From Paenibacillus sp. (GTDB lineage Bacteria; Bacillota; Bacilli; Paenibacillales; YIM-B00363): a DNA stretch of 57,625 bases. Positions 15,101 through 23,061 of this stretch are shown one piece after another. The notes beneath the pieces are model-generated. The model was given only the letters and a program-made list of their open reading frames with translations. It searched no databases and was not told where the DNA came from. The stretch spans positions 1 to 57,625 of the forward strand of contig NZ_DASQNA010000021.1 in NCBI RefSeq assembly GCF_035645195.1, read 5' to 3'. Positions within the stretch are counted from its first letter, which is position 1, and the number at the start of each line of letters is the position of its first letter. A program made the translations under genes and the position numbers.

Positions 15101-15111
15101 GATCTCGCGAA

Positions 15112-15303
15112 TTACGCGTAGATCGTGCGGGAGATGATCACGAGCAGAATGAAAAGCACCAAAATCGCGCCCGTGCTCGAGTAGCCGTAACCCATGCCGT
15201 AACCTGCGCCGAAGCCTACGCCCGCGTGCGCGTTCAAATGCGCGTTCGCGTTTACGCCTGCGTTGACACCCATGTTCGCGCCGAAGTTGCCCAATCCTGT
15301 CAT
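15112..15303 (-). CDS. YjcZ family sporulation-type small membrane peptide
   Basis: A 63-residue protein with an N-terminal tract rich in Gly, Asn, Ala and His (GVNAGVNANAHLNAHAGVG), then GYGMGYGYSST and a single C-terminal hydrophobic helix GAILVLFILLVIISRTIY. This matches the YjcZ/SscA group of small spore-associated proteins in the Bacillales. The start at 15303 is preceded by AAGGAG at the right distance. Membrane or spore-coat location is inferred from the family. Confidence 0.75.
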   Translation of the reverse strand: MTGLGNFGANMGVNAGVNANAHLNAHAGVGFGAGYGMGYGYSSTGAILVLFILLVIISRTIYA

Positions 15304-15426
15304 GTTCAACACTCCTTCATTCGTTTGTGGTCTCGTGCGTTAGCACAATCCCATTCTATGAAGGGGGGACAGATGCGGCATAGTGAAACGCCCAACGCAC
15401 GGCAAAATAGGTGAACGCCTGCCCTC

Positions 15427-15951
15427 TTACGTATCGATGACGAAGTAAAACCCGGGGTGCTTATACAGCAGCTGGAAGTTCGGATCTCGCGACAGCACCG
15501 TGTCCAAATCTTCCGGCGTGAACAGGAAGAAATCGTTGTAGAACGGGTATCCGGCGCCGTAGAAATAACTCAGCCACACAAGCTTCGAGCAGTAGATCGA
15601 CGACCACGGATCCTGCAGCGGGATGCGCGGCGAGAACGAAAACGGCGGCACGAGGACGCCTTGCGCGTAATTGGCCTCGCTGCTGCGCAAATATTGGACC
15701 GCGTACGCGGCCGCGGCGCTGCCGAGCTGCGGTCGAACAGGCCGGTACCAGGCATGCTTCGGATGCAGCCGCACAAAATCATCGATTCGCCCGAGCTGCA
15801 CGTACGGGAACGTAATGACCGCTTCGACGACGTGCTCCCCGTCCACGACAATGGCGCTGTGCCCCAAATACCCCGTCGGCACGTGCAGCTCGTTGTCGCA
15901 AGCGGTCAAAATATCTCCAGCGCGATACCCGGTTTCGTTAACATGAATCAT
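15427..15951 (-). CDS. YiiX/YebB-like permuted NlpC/P60 hydrolase
   Basis: A 174-residue protein with the order of motifs typical of circularly permuted papain-like NlpC/P60 enzymes: GDILTACDN near the start, LGHSAIVVDGEHVVEA (histidine around residue 31) and IYCSKLVWLSYFYGAG (cysteine around residue 121). Such proteins act on lipids or peptides; the substrate is not known for this branch. No signal peptide is seen. It follows the DUF3298 gene by 39 bases on the same strand, so the two are probably an operon. Confidence 0.7.
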   Translation of the reverse strand: MIHVNETGYRAGDILTACDNELHVPTGYLGHSAIVVDGEHVVEAVITFPYVQLGRIDDFVRLHPKHAWYRPVRPQLGSAAAAYAVQYLRSSEANYAQGVLVPPFSFSPRIPLQDPWSSIYCSKLVWLSYFYGAGYPFYNDFFLFTPEDLDTVLSRDPNFQLLYKHPGFYFVIDT

Positions 15952-15990
15952 GGACTCGTCACCCGCCTGCCTTAAATTCGTCTCAAGCGA

Positions 15991-16620
15991 CTATACGCCC
16001 GGCAGCATCCGCCCGAGCGGTCCCGCCTCCACGACAAAATCCTGCAGCTCGTAAACAGAGATCGGAAACATCGGGAATCCGTACACGTACGGGGTTAATT
16101 CGTAGAGCTGAAAGTAAACGACCAGCGCTTTGTCGGCGATATAATACGGCTGGTCCTTCGCGATGCCGGTAAACTCTACAAGCAGCGGGACGTCTCGATC
16201 CTCGATCTGCCGGCGAATGCTGCGGTTGATCGCTTCCTCGTAGCCGCTGCCGAGCCGAAACAGCTCGGGCAGCGCGTATGCCTTCCCCGTCGCCACGTCG
16301 AACGTGAGCGAGCGCAGCAGCGTCATGCCGTGCGCGGCGGGAGGCGTATAGGCATAGTTGCTCTGCGTAAGGCTTAGAACGCCCCGTTGGTTCGTCTTCA
16401 GTTCGTACAATCCCGTGATCGTCGTCGCGCCGCCATCGGGAGGCCGCTGCCCGAGCTGCTCCTCGATCATCGCGTTCGCCTGCGCGCGGATCGCTTCGTT
16501 CATGGCCGCCTGGGCGCCGCGGTTCGGCAGACCGTACACGCTGGGGTAATACACCTCCACGTTCGGGACGACATAGGAGCCGGTTTGAATCGGGACGGGA
16601 AATCGCATCGGGGCCGCCAT
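15991..16620 (-). CDS. DUF3298-containing protein
   Basis: A 209-residue protein resembling the extracellular DUF4163/DUF3298 part of RsiV-type proteins. An N-terminal strand region (SYVVPNVEVYYPSVYGL) is followed by YELKTNQRGVLSLTQSNYAY, SLTFDVATGKAYALPELFR and ADKALVVYFQLYELTPYVYG, ending with the family tail. No membrane anchor or signal peptide is present from this start, unlike RsiV, so it is probably cytoplasmic. The ribosome binding site is weak; an ATG at 16608 is an alternative. No enzymatic role is assigned. Confidence 0.72.
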   Translation of the reverse strand: MAAPMRFPVPIQTGSYVVPNVEVYYPSVYGLPNRGAQAAMNEAIRAQANAMIEEQLGQRPPDGGATTITGLYELKTNQRGVLSLTQSNYAYTPPAAHGMTLLRSLTFDVATGKAYALPELFRLGSGYEEAINRSIRRQIEDRDVPLLVEFTGIAKDQPYYIADKALVVYFQLYELTPYVYGFPMFPISVYELQDFVVEAGPLGRMLPGV

Positions 16621-16687
16621 TCGGACAACACCGTTCCTTTCGGCATAGGTTCGCTAATCGTTCATTGCTATGCCTATGCCGCACGGG

Positions 16688-16718
16688 TTGGACAATTTGC
16701 AGAAAGATTTTCTATAAT
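16688..16718 (+). promoter_or_regulatory. Probable sigma-A promoter of the TRIC-like gene
   Basis: A TTGGAC/TGGACA element (16688-16694) and a perfect TATAAT (16713-16718) with an 18-19 base spacer, 62 bases upstream of the ATG. Confidence 0.55.
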
Positions 16719-16780
16719 AGCGGGAAGAACGGGGTCGCCTCATTCGTTTCATCGCGGCGACTCGAAGGATGGGCCGGATC

Positions 16781-17404
16781 ATGTTTCTGATCGAATGGTT
16801 TTTATATTTGGGGGTAGCCGCGGCGGGCGTCTCGGGCGCGCTTGTCGGCATCAAGAAAGAGCTCGACTTTTTCGGTGTGTTGTTTTTGGGAGGCGTGACG
16901 GCGCTCGGAGGCGGATTTGTCCGCGACGTCTTGATCGGCAATGTGCCGCCGATCGGTTTTTTGTATCCGAGCTACTTCTGGGTCAGCACCGTCGCCGGTC
17001 TGCTGACGTGGCTGTTTTATACCCGGATCGACCGGCTGCGCATCTTCATTCTCGTCTCCGACGCGATCGGACTCGGCGTATTTACGGCCGTCGGCGCCGA
17101 TTCCGCGGTCAAATTCGGCTTCGACGAACCGTTCCTCGTCATCTCGATGGGCCTTATTACCGGCATCGGCGGCGGCGTGCTCCGGGATGTCTTCGTGAAA
17201 GAAATTCCGTTCGTCTTCCGGAAAGAGGTGTACGCGATCGCCTCGATCGTCGGGGCAGCGTGTTATTATTATTCAACGTGGACGCTGCCGGCGATCGGCG
17301 CGATGTTTCTTTGTTTGATCGTGACGTTCGTCATCCGCATCGGTTCGATATGGCTCAAAATCGACTTCCCCGTCTACAAAGAGAACAAGCCGGGCCCGCA
17401 ATGA
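16781..17404 (+). CDS. Trimeric intracellular cation channel (UPF0126/TRIC) family protein
   Basis: A 207-residue membrane protein with seven hydrophobic segments and the two-fold repeated glycine-rich signature of bacterial TRIC channels: GGVTALGGGFVRDVLIGNVPP in the first half and LITGIGGGVLRDVFVKEIPF in the second. These proteins form trimeric channels for monovalent cations. The start at 16781 has GAAGGAT upstream; an ATG at 16769 overlaps that site. Monocistronic with its own promoter and a perfect terminator. Confidence 0.9.
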   Translation: MFLIEWFLYLGVAAAGVSGALVGIKKELDFFGVLFLGGVTALGGGFVRDVLIGNVPPIGFLYPSYFWVSTVAGLLTWLFYTRIDRLRIFILVSDAIGLGVFTAVGADSAVKFGFDEPFLVISMGLITGIGGGVLRDVFVKEIPFVFRKEVYAIASIVGAACYYYSTWTLPAIGAMFLCLIVTFVIRIGSIWLKIDFPVYKENKPGPQ

Positions 17405-17480
17405 GCGAAATCCGATTCTCATGGCGTTCCCCCAGCCTGCGGCGATATGCAATAAGGTTTATGATAAAGGATGCAAAATA

Positions 17481-17510
17481 AAAATACCCTTGAGGTTTCA
17501 AGGGTATTTT
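17481..17510. terminator. Bidirectional terminator
   Basis: A perfect 13-base inverted repeat, AAAATACCCTTGA / TCAAGGGTATTTT, around GGTT, lying between the convergent TRIC and SLH genes. Confidence 0.92.
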
Positions 17511-17524
17511 CAAAAAAGTTTCGC

Positions 17525-18634
17525 TTAGAACGGCGACGTTTGCTCCGGCAAGTATCGAACGAGATGCTCGACGCCTTCGCCGCGCTGCTTCGCTTCATGC
17601 GCGACCGCCGACGCCTCCTCGATCCACTCGAAATACGGGTGATCGGCCGGCACGTCCGGGAAATGCTGCACGACGTCCGTCTCCCCATCCTTCAGCGGCC
17701 CGCGCTGTAAGCCGATGCTGAGCCACTGGGCAGCTTCCTTGCGCGCGATCGCCGTATCCGGCAGAAATTGCGGCGCATTGCCCTTGCTCGCTTGCTTCAC
17801 GTAACCGAGCGCATGCGCGGTGCCGAGCGCGTGGCGGGACCAATGGTTCTTGACGTCGTCGAACGGGCTGTCGAACGGCGCCTCGACGATCCCGTGCAAG
17901 CGCAGCATCAGCACGATCAGCTCCGCTTTCGTAATCGGTTCGTCCGGCCGAAACTTGCCGTCGAACCCGACCATGTATCCGTCCGCGGACACTTGATTAA
18001 TGTAGCGATACGCCCAATGGGAGCTCGGCACGTCTTCGTAAGGAACGGCTTCGGCTGCGCGCAGCCCGTCGATTCTCGCGATCATCGCCGCCGTCTCCGC
18101 TCGCGTAAGGCTTCCGTCCGGGCGGAACAAGCCGTCGGGATACCCCTGCATGAACGGCTGGTGCGTCACCGTGCCGACCTTCGCCTTCACCTTCGGCGTT
18201 TTCCATTTAACGCCGCCTTCCAGTTCCACTTCCCCTTCGACGTCGACCTCGTCGCCGGCTTTGGCGTTCGCCTTCACCTTGAGCTGGAAATGATACACCG
18301 TCGCTCCGTTCGCCGGCGTATCCTTCACGTTCCATTTCAGCATGCTTTGCGCCGCGTCCCACTCCGCGCCGCCCGCATCGACGACCTCCAGCAGGTCGTG
18401 AATTTTAACGTGAAGCTGCGTATTGGTGCGGGCTTTGTTTTCCACGTTGTGATAAATGAGGTGCAAATTCCACTTCCCGTCCGCCTCGACCGCCGATTCG
18501 TCGGCGATGACCTGCAGGTGGGCCGGCGCCTCGACCGCCGCCCCCGCCGTCCCGGCCGCGCCTGCGATGCTCACGGTTCCGAAGACGAGCGCCGCCGTCA
18601 ACGCCCAAGCGATCCAACGTTTCCAATTGTTCAC
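17525..18634 (-). CDS. S-layer homology (SLH) domain surface protein
   Basis: A 369-residue secreted protein. Residues 1-27 are a signal peptide (WIAWALTAALVFGTVSIAGA). Residues 35-155 form a beta-rich domain like the conserved repeats of cell-surface adhesins (AHLQVIADESAVEADGKW; KVKANAKAGDEVDVEGEVEL). Three SLH units then follow (GYPDGLFRPDGSLTRAETAA, VGFDGKFRPDEPITKAELIV, and a weaker third ending AIARKEAAQWLS), which bind pyruvylated secondary wall polymer. The start is GTG at 18634, with GGGAGG upstream. A small surface adhesin or structural protein is the likely role. Confidence 0.88.
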   Translation of the reverse strand: MNNWKRWIAWALTAALVFGTVSIAGAAGTAGAAVEAPAHLQVIADESAVEADGKWNLHLIYHNVENKARTNTQLHVKIHDLLEVVDAGGAEWDAAQSMLKWNVKDTPANGATVYHFQLKVKANAKAGDEVDVEGEVELEGGVKWKTPKVKAKVGTVTHQPFMQGYPDGLFRPDGSLTRAETAAMIARIDGLRAAEAVPYEDVPSSHWAYRYINQVSADGYMVGFDGKFRPDEPITKAELIVLMLRLHGIVEAPFDSPFDDVKNHWSRHALGTAHALGYVKQASKGNAPQFLPDTAIARKEAAQWLSIGLQRGPLKDGETDVVQHFPDVPADHPYFEWIEEASAVAHEAKQRGEGVEHLVRYLPEQTSPF

Positions 18635-18836
18635 GCGGTTTACCTCCCTGTTGTCGAATATCCCTGCGAAAGTGACGTCACGTCGGGGATTTCTTACAAA
18701 GAAGGATACGTTCGAATGAATCTTTGTAGAACCTTTGTAGCTTAGTAGAACCGCCATATGCAGTGTAGGTTTCCATGCAAAAGGCCCGAAAAGACATAAA
18801 AGCGGTGATTCCCGCCTATGGTGTAATAAGAAGAAA

Positions 18837-18873
18837 TTGATGTATTCGAAACCGAATGATACAATTTGTATCA
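18837..18873 (+). promoter_or_regulatory. Promoter with overlapping palindromic operator
   Basis: TTGATG (18837-18842), a 17-base spacer and TACAAT (18860-18865). A perfect inverted repeat TGATACAA-T-TTGTATCA (18857-18873) covers the -10 element, which suggests a repressor site controlling the small zinc-ribbon gene downstream. The regulator is not identified. Confidence 0.6.
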
Positions 18874-18924
18874 ACAACTTTGTCTCGCAGTGTTTCGGAA
18901 ACCCGACGAAAGGTGAGGAGGGCC

Positions 18925-19128
18925 TTGTTCAACCGCATACTTCCAGGACGAATCTCCGCTCCGGAGAAACCGATCAATCTGCCGCCGATGCATGTATATT
19001 GTCCTGAATGCAAGGGAACGGGCCGCAAAAATTTGTTTGCAGTCTGCGGGGATTGCAACGGAAACGGTCAGCGAAGAATGACGTATGACGAATATGTACG
19101 TTCATCCGTGTGGACTCGCGCGAGATAA
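18925..19128 (+). CDS. Small DnaJ-type zinc-ribbon protein (anti-TRAP-like)
   Basis: A 67-residue protein with two CxxCxGxG zinc-binding motifs, YCPECKGTGRK and CGDCNGNGQRR, as in the DnaJ central domain. A short helical tail MTYDEYVRSSVW follows. Size and layout resemble anti-TRAP, the small zinc protein that inhibits the tryptophan attenuation protein, but identity is too low by eye to claim this. The start is TTG at 18925, directly after GAGGAGGG. An operator-like palindrome overlaps its promoter. Likely role: protein- or RNA-binding regulator; unproven. Confidence 0.6.
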   Translation: MFNRILPGRISAPEKPINLPPMHVYCPECKGTGRKNLFAVCGDCNGNGQRRMTYDEYVRSSVWTRAR

Positions 19129-19382
19129 CGTAATTTGTACCCTCGAAACTTCCGCGGAACATCCCCCTTTCCCCATCTTCCCCCTTGCATCGCTTGGTGT
19201 TCTCCAGTCCGGGTTAAGTCCAAGCGACTGAATCGAAATTTTGCCGCACCTTCGCCGAACCGCGTCGAATTGTGCGGTTGCGCGGGAAATACTTTCTTGG
19301 AACCCTTGGGGAATTCACCCTTTACCGGATAAACTCACCTATGATACAAAAGGAATAGGAACATGGGAGCAGAAGGAATCGG

Positions 19383-20474
19383 GTGGTGAATGTGAGGAGA
19401 ACGCATATCAGCATGGCTCGGGCCGGGGAAAGGCTGGCCAAGCCGATTTGGACCGAGAACGGATCGATTTTGCTCGGGAACGGCATCGAATTGAACGACC
19501 GCTTCATCGAACGGCTGAAAGGGATGGGCGTCGATTACGTATACGTCGAAGACGGCCGGACGCTGGACATTATCCCCGAAGACTTGCTGCATGACGAGAC
19601 GCGGAAACGGTCGGTCGAAACGGTCCATCGGACGATGACCGGCCTGATGAACGAAGGGCTCGGCAAACGGAACGTCGCCTTACAAAACTGGGGCGCCTCG
19701 TTCCGGTCACTGTTCTCTTTGATTCTGACGGAACTGCCGAATCGGGGCGACGTCGTCGTCAACCTCGTCAACATGCACGTGAAGGACGGTTATTTGTTCC
19801 ATCACGCGGTCAACGTCGCGGCGCTCGCCGGGGTGCTCGGCATCGCGAAAGGCTACGACCGGAACCAAATGCTCGATCTCGGCGTCGGCGCCCTGCTATT
19901 CGACGTCGGGATGACGGTGTTTCCGGAAAAGCTGTGGCAGCAGTCCGCGGAATTGACCGACGAACAGCGAGGCAGGCTGCAAAAGCACACCGAAGAAGGA
20001 TATCACCTGCTGCGCGGGCAGTTCGACGTATCGGTCGTCACCGCGCACTGTGCCCTGCAGCATCATGAACGGTACGACGGCACGGGTTATCCCAGAGGAC
20101 TGAAAGGGGGGGAAATTCACGAATTCGCGCAAATTATCGCCATCGCCGACGTTTATGACGCGCTGACGTCGCCTCGACCGTACCGGAAACGGTACAGCGC
20201 GAACGAAGCGATCGAATTTTTATATGCGAACGGCAACCGGTGGTTCAACTACGAGCTTGTGAAGCTGTTTTGCAAGTATGTAGCGGTATATCCTCTTTCG
20301 ACGTCGGTCCGTCTGAACACCGGACAATCGGGCGTCGTCGCGAAGATCGATTCGGCGATGCCGCACCGCCCTGTCATCCGCATTTTGCAGGAGGCGGACG
20401 GAAGCAACCCAGCGGCCGATTACGAAATCGATCTCGGCAAACATTTGAACGTAACGATCGTACAGACGATGTAA
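19383..20474 (+). CDS. HD-GYP domain protein with degenerate HD motif
   Basis: A 363-residue cytoplasmic protein. Residues 1-65 form an N-terminal beta domain often found before HD-GYP units (AGERLAKPIWTENGSILLG). Residues 125-310 form the HD-GYP domain: LFHHAVNVAALAG, HHERYDGTGYPRGLKGGEIH and IAIADVYDALTS are intact. However, the catalytic HDxGK reads FDVGM (F173, D174, M177), which should weaken or abolish metal-dependent hydrolysis of c-di-GMP. The C-terminal 55 residues (TGQSGVVAKIDSAMPHRPVI) form a small beta domain. The GTG start at 19383 or 19386 follows AAGGA. Possibly a c-di-GMP sensor rather than an enzyme. Confidence 0.85.
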   Translation: MVNVRRTHISMARAGERLAKPIWTENGSILLGNGIELNDRFIERLKGMGVDYVYVEDGRTLDIIPEDLLHDETRKRSVETVHRTMTGLMNEGLGKRNVALQNWGASFRSLFSLILTELPNRGDVVVNLVNMHVKDGYLFHHAVNVAALAGVLGIAKGYDRNQMLDLGVGALLFDVGMTVFPEKLWQQSAELTDEQRGRLQKHTEEGYHLLRGQFDVSVVTAHCALQHHERYDGTGYPRGLKGGEIHEFAQIIAIADVYDALTSPRPYRKRYSANEAIEFLYANGNRWFNYELVKLFCKYVAVYPLSTSVRLNTGQSGVVAKIDSAMPHRPVIRILQEADGSNPAADYEIDLGKHLNVTIVQTM

Positions 20475-20532
20475 CGCTTGCCCAGTTCGTCGGGCCTAGA
20501 ACCGATGCAGCGAAACGAACAGGAAGCCCTCG

Positions 20533-20721
20533 TCAACGAGGGCCCCTGCGAAGCTGCTCGCGAAGCTTGCCGATCCAATCCGACGTGCTTCCTTGATTGA
20601 CGTAGCCGTTCTTTTTGTCGTCGACCCTCATGCCGATCCGCTCGTGCGCCGCCGTGTCTTCCAAGACGGTGCGCGGATCGCCGTCCGCTTCCTGCGGTTT
20701 TCGTTCGTCGTAAGGCGTCAT
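20533..20721 (-). CDS. Small hypothetical hydrophilic protein
   Basis: A 62-residue hydrophilic protein (TPYDERKPQEADGDPR, then MRVDDKKNGYVNQGSTSDWI and KLREQLRRG). The strong AAGGGAGGG site before the ATG and a start and stop well placed between neighbours support it as a real gene. No family is recognised; its charged composition resembles small spore-associated or stress proteins, but that is only an impression. A GCCCTCG/CGAGGGC hairpin overlaps its stop codon without a clear T run. Confidence 0.6.
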   Translation of the reverse strand: MTPYDERKPQEADGDPRTVLEDTAAHERIGMRVDDKKNGYVNQGSTSDWIGKLREQLRRGPR

Positions 20722-20884
20722 CGAGTATCCCTCCCTTAAGCTTGCTATATTGTTGCCGCCTTCCGGGACGGTTATCCGGATCGCCTCCCTTGCTTGAAGG
20801 AAAGTCCCAAAGAAAATGATAGTGCCTCATGACATTAAATGTTATAATTTTCCCATTACTTTATACCTGCAAAGGAGCGGTTCC

Positions 20885-22141
20885 ATGAGCTGGTTCACCC
20901 GTTTATCTTTCAGACAAAAACTGCAAGCAGGCAATTACGCGGTCATTGCTGCGTACACGCTGGTCATGCTTCCTTTCATCCTCTCGACCGGACGGGTTGG
21001 GCTGGGCATCCTTTGCTTGGTGCTGTTGGCGGGCCTTAGCGTATTGTTTTTCCGGCGGCTTGAGAAAACGCTTACAGATCCAATTTCGGACTTGACCCGG
21101 GCGGCGCTCGACATTTCCAAGGGCGATTTTACCGGCCGGATCGATATCTCTTCCGACGATTCGTTCGGCGAGCTCGCCGCCGCTTTTAACAAGATGACGG
21201 AGAAGCTGCGCGAATTGCTGCAGGACACGAGCCGCACGTCCAAGCATGTGTTCGAATCCAGCCGGGACATTTTCCTGAAGAACGAGAAAATGAAAACGGT
21301 CCTCGAGGAAGTGTCGCTCGCGTCGAACGAACTGGCGACCGGGGCTGCTCGCATCTCCGAGGATATCGCGGGCGTATCCGTAGCGACGAAAACCATCGAA
21401 CAAAAGGTCAGCGCTTACACGGAGTCGACGCGCGAAATGAATCAAAAATCGGGCCATATGCTGGAGCTTGTGCAAAAAGGGTTGACGTCGGTGGAAACGC
21501 AAACCGAAGGCATGCGCAAAAACGTCCAAGCCACGGCGAACGTGTCCCAAACGATCCATGAGCTGGCCAAGCAGGCGGAAGGCATCTCGCAAATTACGCG
21601 GACGATCTCCGAGATCGCGGAGGCGACGAACCTGCTGTCGCTGAACGCCTCGATCGAGGCGGCGCGCGCCGGGGAGCACGGGCTCGGCTTCGCCGTCGTC
21701 GCGCAGGAAGTGCGCAAGCTCGCCGAAGAATCGACCGGGTCGACGAAGCAGGTGTTCCAGCTCGTCCGCACGATTCAGGAAAGCATCGACCGCGCGCTCG
21801 CCTCGATGGAAGAGAACGAGCAAATCGTTCGGGAGCAAACGCGGATGATCTCGGAAACGGAGCAAGTATTCGGGGATATCGTGCGCAACGTGACGTTCAT
21901 TTCGGAGAGAATCGCGGCGTTCGCCCAGGAGAGCGAGCAAATGCTCGATAGCTCCAAGCAAATTTCGCACATCGTCGAAAACATATCGGCCTTCACGGAG
22001 CAGTCCGCCGCCGGAACGGAGCAGGTGTCCGCTTCGATGGCGGAGCAGATCGAGGCCGTGAAGGCGATCGTCTCGCAGTCCGAGCAAATGACGAAGCTCG
22101 TCACCCAGCTTCAGCAGTCGCTTAACGTATTCAAACTGTAA
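20885..22141 (+). CDS. Methyl-accepting chemotaxis-like protein without sensor domain
   Basis: A 418-residue chemoreceptor-like protein. Two transmembrane helices near residues 15-33 and 38-56 ([18 protein letters not shown]) are separated by only a few residues, so there is no extracellular ligand domain. A HAMP linker spans about 60-115 ([18 protein letters not shown]). The signalling coiled coil carries the conserved hairpin tip [20 protein letters not shown] followed by [16 protein letters not shown]. It probably senses an intracellular or membrane-linked cue. AAAGGAGCGG precedes the ATG; a TATAAT-like -10 lies about 40 bases upstream. Confidence 0.9.
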   Translation: MSWFTRLSFRQKLQAGNYAVIAAYTLVMLPFILSTGRVGLGILCLVLLAGLSVLFFRRLEKTLTDPISDLTRAALDISKGDFTGRIDISSDDSFGELAAAFNKMTEKLRELLQDTSRTSKHVFESSRDIFLKNEKMKTVLEEVSLASNELATGAARISEDIAGVSVATKTIEQKVSAYTESTREMNQKSGHMLELVQKGLTSVETQTEGMRKNVQATANVSQTIHELAKQAEGISQITRTISEIAEATNLLSLNASIEAARAGEHGLGFAVVAQEVRKLAEESTGSTKQVFQLVRTIQESIDRALASMEENEQIVREQTRMISETEQVFGDIVRNVTFISERIAAFAQESEQMLDSSKQISHIVENISAFTEQSAAGTEQVSASMAEQIEAVKAIVSQSEQMTKLVTQLQQSLNVFKL

Positions 22142-22147
22142 CGCCGT

Positions 22148-22660
22148 TTACAAATAACGCTCTTGAATAATGTTCACGTGGTGCAGCTCGTGCCCGGCGA
22201 TCACGTACGCGATGGCGGCCGCCGTGTTCTCCTTGCCGCTGACGATGCCGCTGCGGGCGAACGCTTCCTCCGGCAAGCTGAGAAGGAGCGGCAGCGTCGA
22301 GCGGCGGACCGCCTCGTATTCAGCGGCCAGCGACTCGAGCGTCCGCTCGTCGAAGCGGGCGCTGCGGACGAAGTCGTCCTGCTCGAACGGCGGCAGCGGC
22401 GTACGGTCCCCTCTCGCGATGCGAAGCAAACGATAGCTCATGACGCGTTCCGTATCCGCGATATGGCCGAACGTCTCGGCGATGCTCCATTTGCCGGGCG
22501 CGTACCGGTACGTCGCCTTAGCGGTCGGGATCGACCGGATCAGCGCCGCCGTACGGTCCATTTGGCGCTCCAAGTGCGAAATCAAGTCCCCTTCGGGGAC
22601 GAGGCCGATGTAATTGGAGAAATAAGCATTGTACTCGTTCGGCTCAGGACGACGAATCAT
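22148..22660 (-). CDS. DinB-family metal-dependent hydrolase/transferase
   Basis: A 170-residue four-helix-bundle protein of the DinB/YfiT superfamily. The expected metal ligands are in SIAETFGHIADTERVMSYR (histidine around residue 71) and HELHHVNIIQERYL near the C-terminus. Some relatives are bacillithiol- or mycothiol-dependent transferases; the substrate here is unknown. The start at 22660 has AGAGGTG upstream. It is convergent with the chemoreceptor gene, with only six bases between stops. Confidence 0.87.
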   Translation of the reverse strand: MIRRPEPNEYNAYFSNYIGLVPEGDLISHLERQMDRTAALIRSIPTAKATYRYAPGKWSIAETFGHIADTERVMSYRLLRIARGDRTPLPPFEQDDFVRSARFDERTLESLAAEYEAVRRSTLPLLLSLPEEAFARSGIVSGKENTAAAIAYVIAGHELHHVNIIQERYL

Positions 22661-22726
22661 AACGGCACCTCTTTCAAATGATTTCCTTCCAAGTATAACA
22701 TGCTCGACCGGTTCGCGGTCGAACGA

Positions 22727-22761
22727 AAACAAGGGCCTCGCGCGATCCGTGCGGGGCCTTT
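22727..22761 (-). terminator. Terminator of the small membrane protein gene
   Basis: On the minus strand AAAGGCCCCGC pairs with GCGAGGCCCTT and is followed by GTTTTC. Confidence 0.7.
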
Positions 22762-22798
22762 AGGTTTGATCCATTATAAAGCCGTTGCGAAGGAACAT

Positions 22799-23041
22799 TC
22801 AGAGTGATTTCTTACAAAAACCGATCGTAGCGAAAACGAGGCCGAGCGCGGCGAAGCCGAGCGGAACGGCCGCGTCGCCCGGCATGACCAGCGCCGCCGC
22901 GATGCCTACCGCGACGAGAACAAGTCCATATCCGAGCCACTGCAGCGGCGAGCGTTCAAACCCGAAGACGCGCGACGCAAGGCCGACCGCCAACACTATA
23001 AACAATCCGAATGATACGACGATCCCCGTCAGCGTAACCAT
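22799..23041 (-). CDS. Small membrane protein
   Basis: An 80-residue protein with three hydrophobic segments (GIVVSFGLFIVLAVGLAS; WLGYGLVLVAVGIAAALV; VPLGFAALGLVFATIGF). No family recognised. GGAGGGGGAG precedes the ATG. It starts 20 bases after the stop of the epimerase-like gene on the same strand and ends in a terminator, so it is the last gene of a two-gene unit. Confidence 0.72.
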   Translation of the reverse strand: MVTLTGIVVSFGLFIVLAVGLASRVFGFERSPLQWLGYGLVLVAVGIAAALVMPGDAAVPLGFAALGLVFATIGFCKKSL

Positions 23042-23061
23042 CCAGCTCCCCCTCCGCTGTT

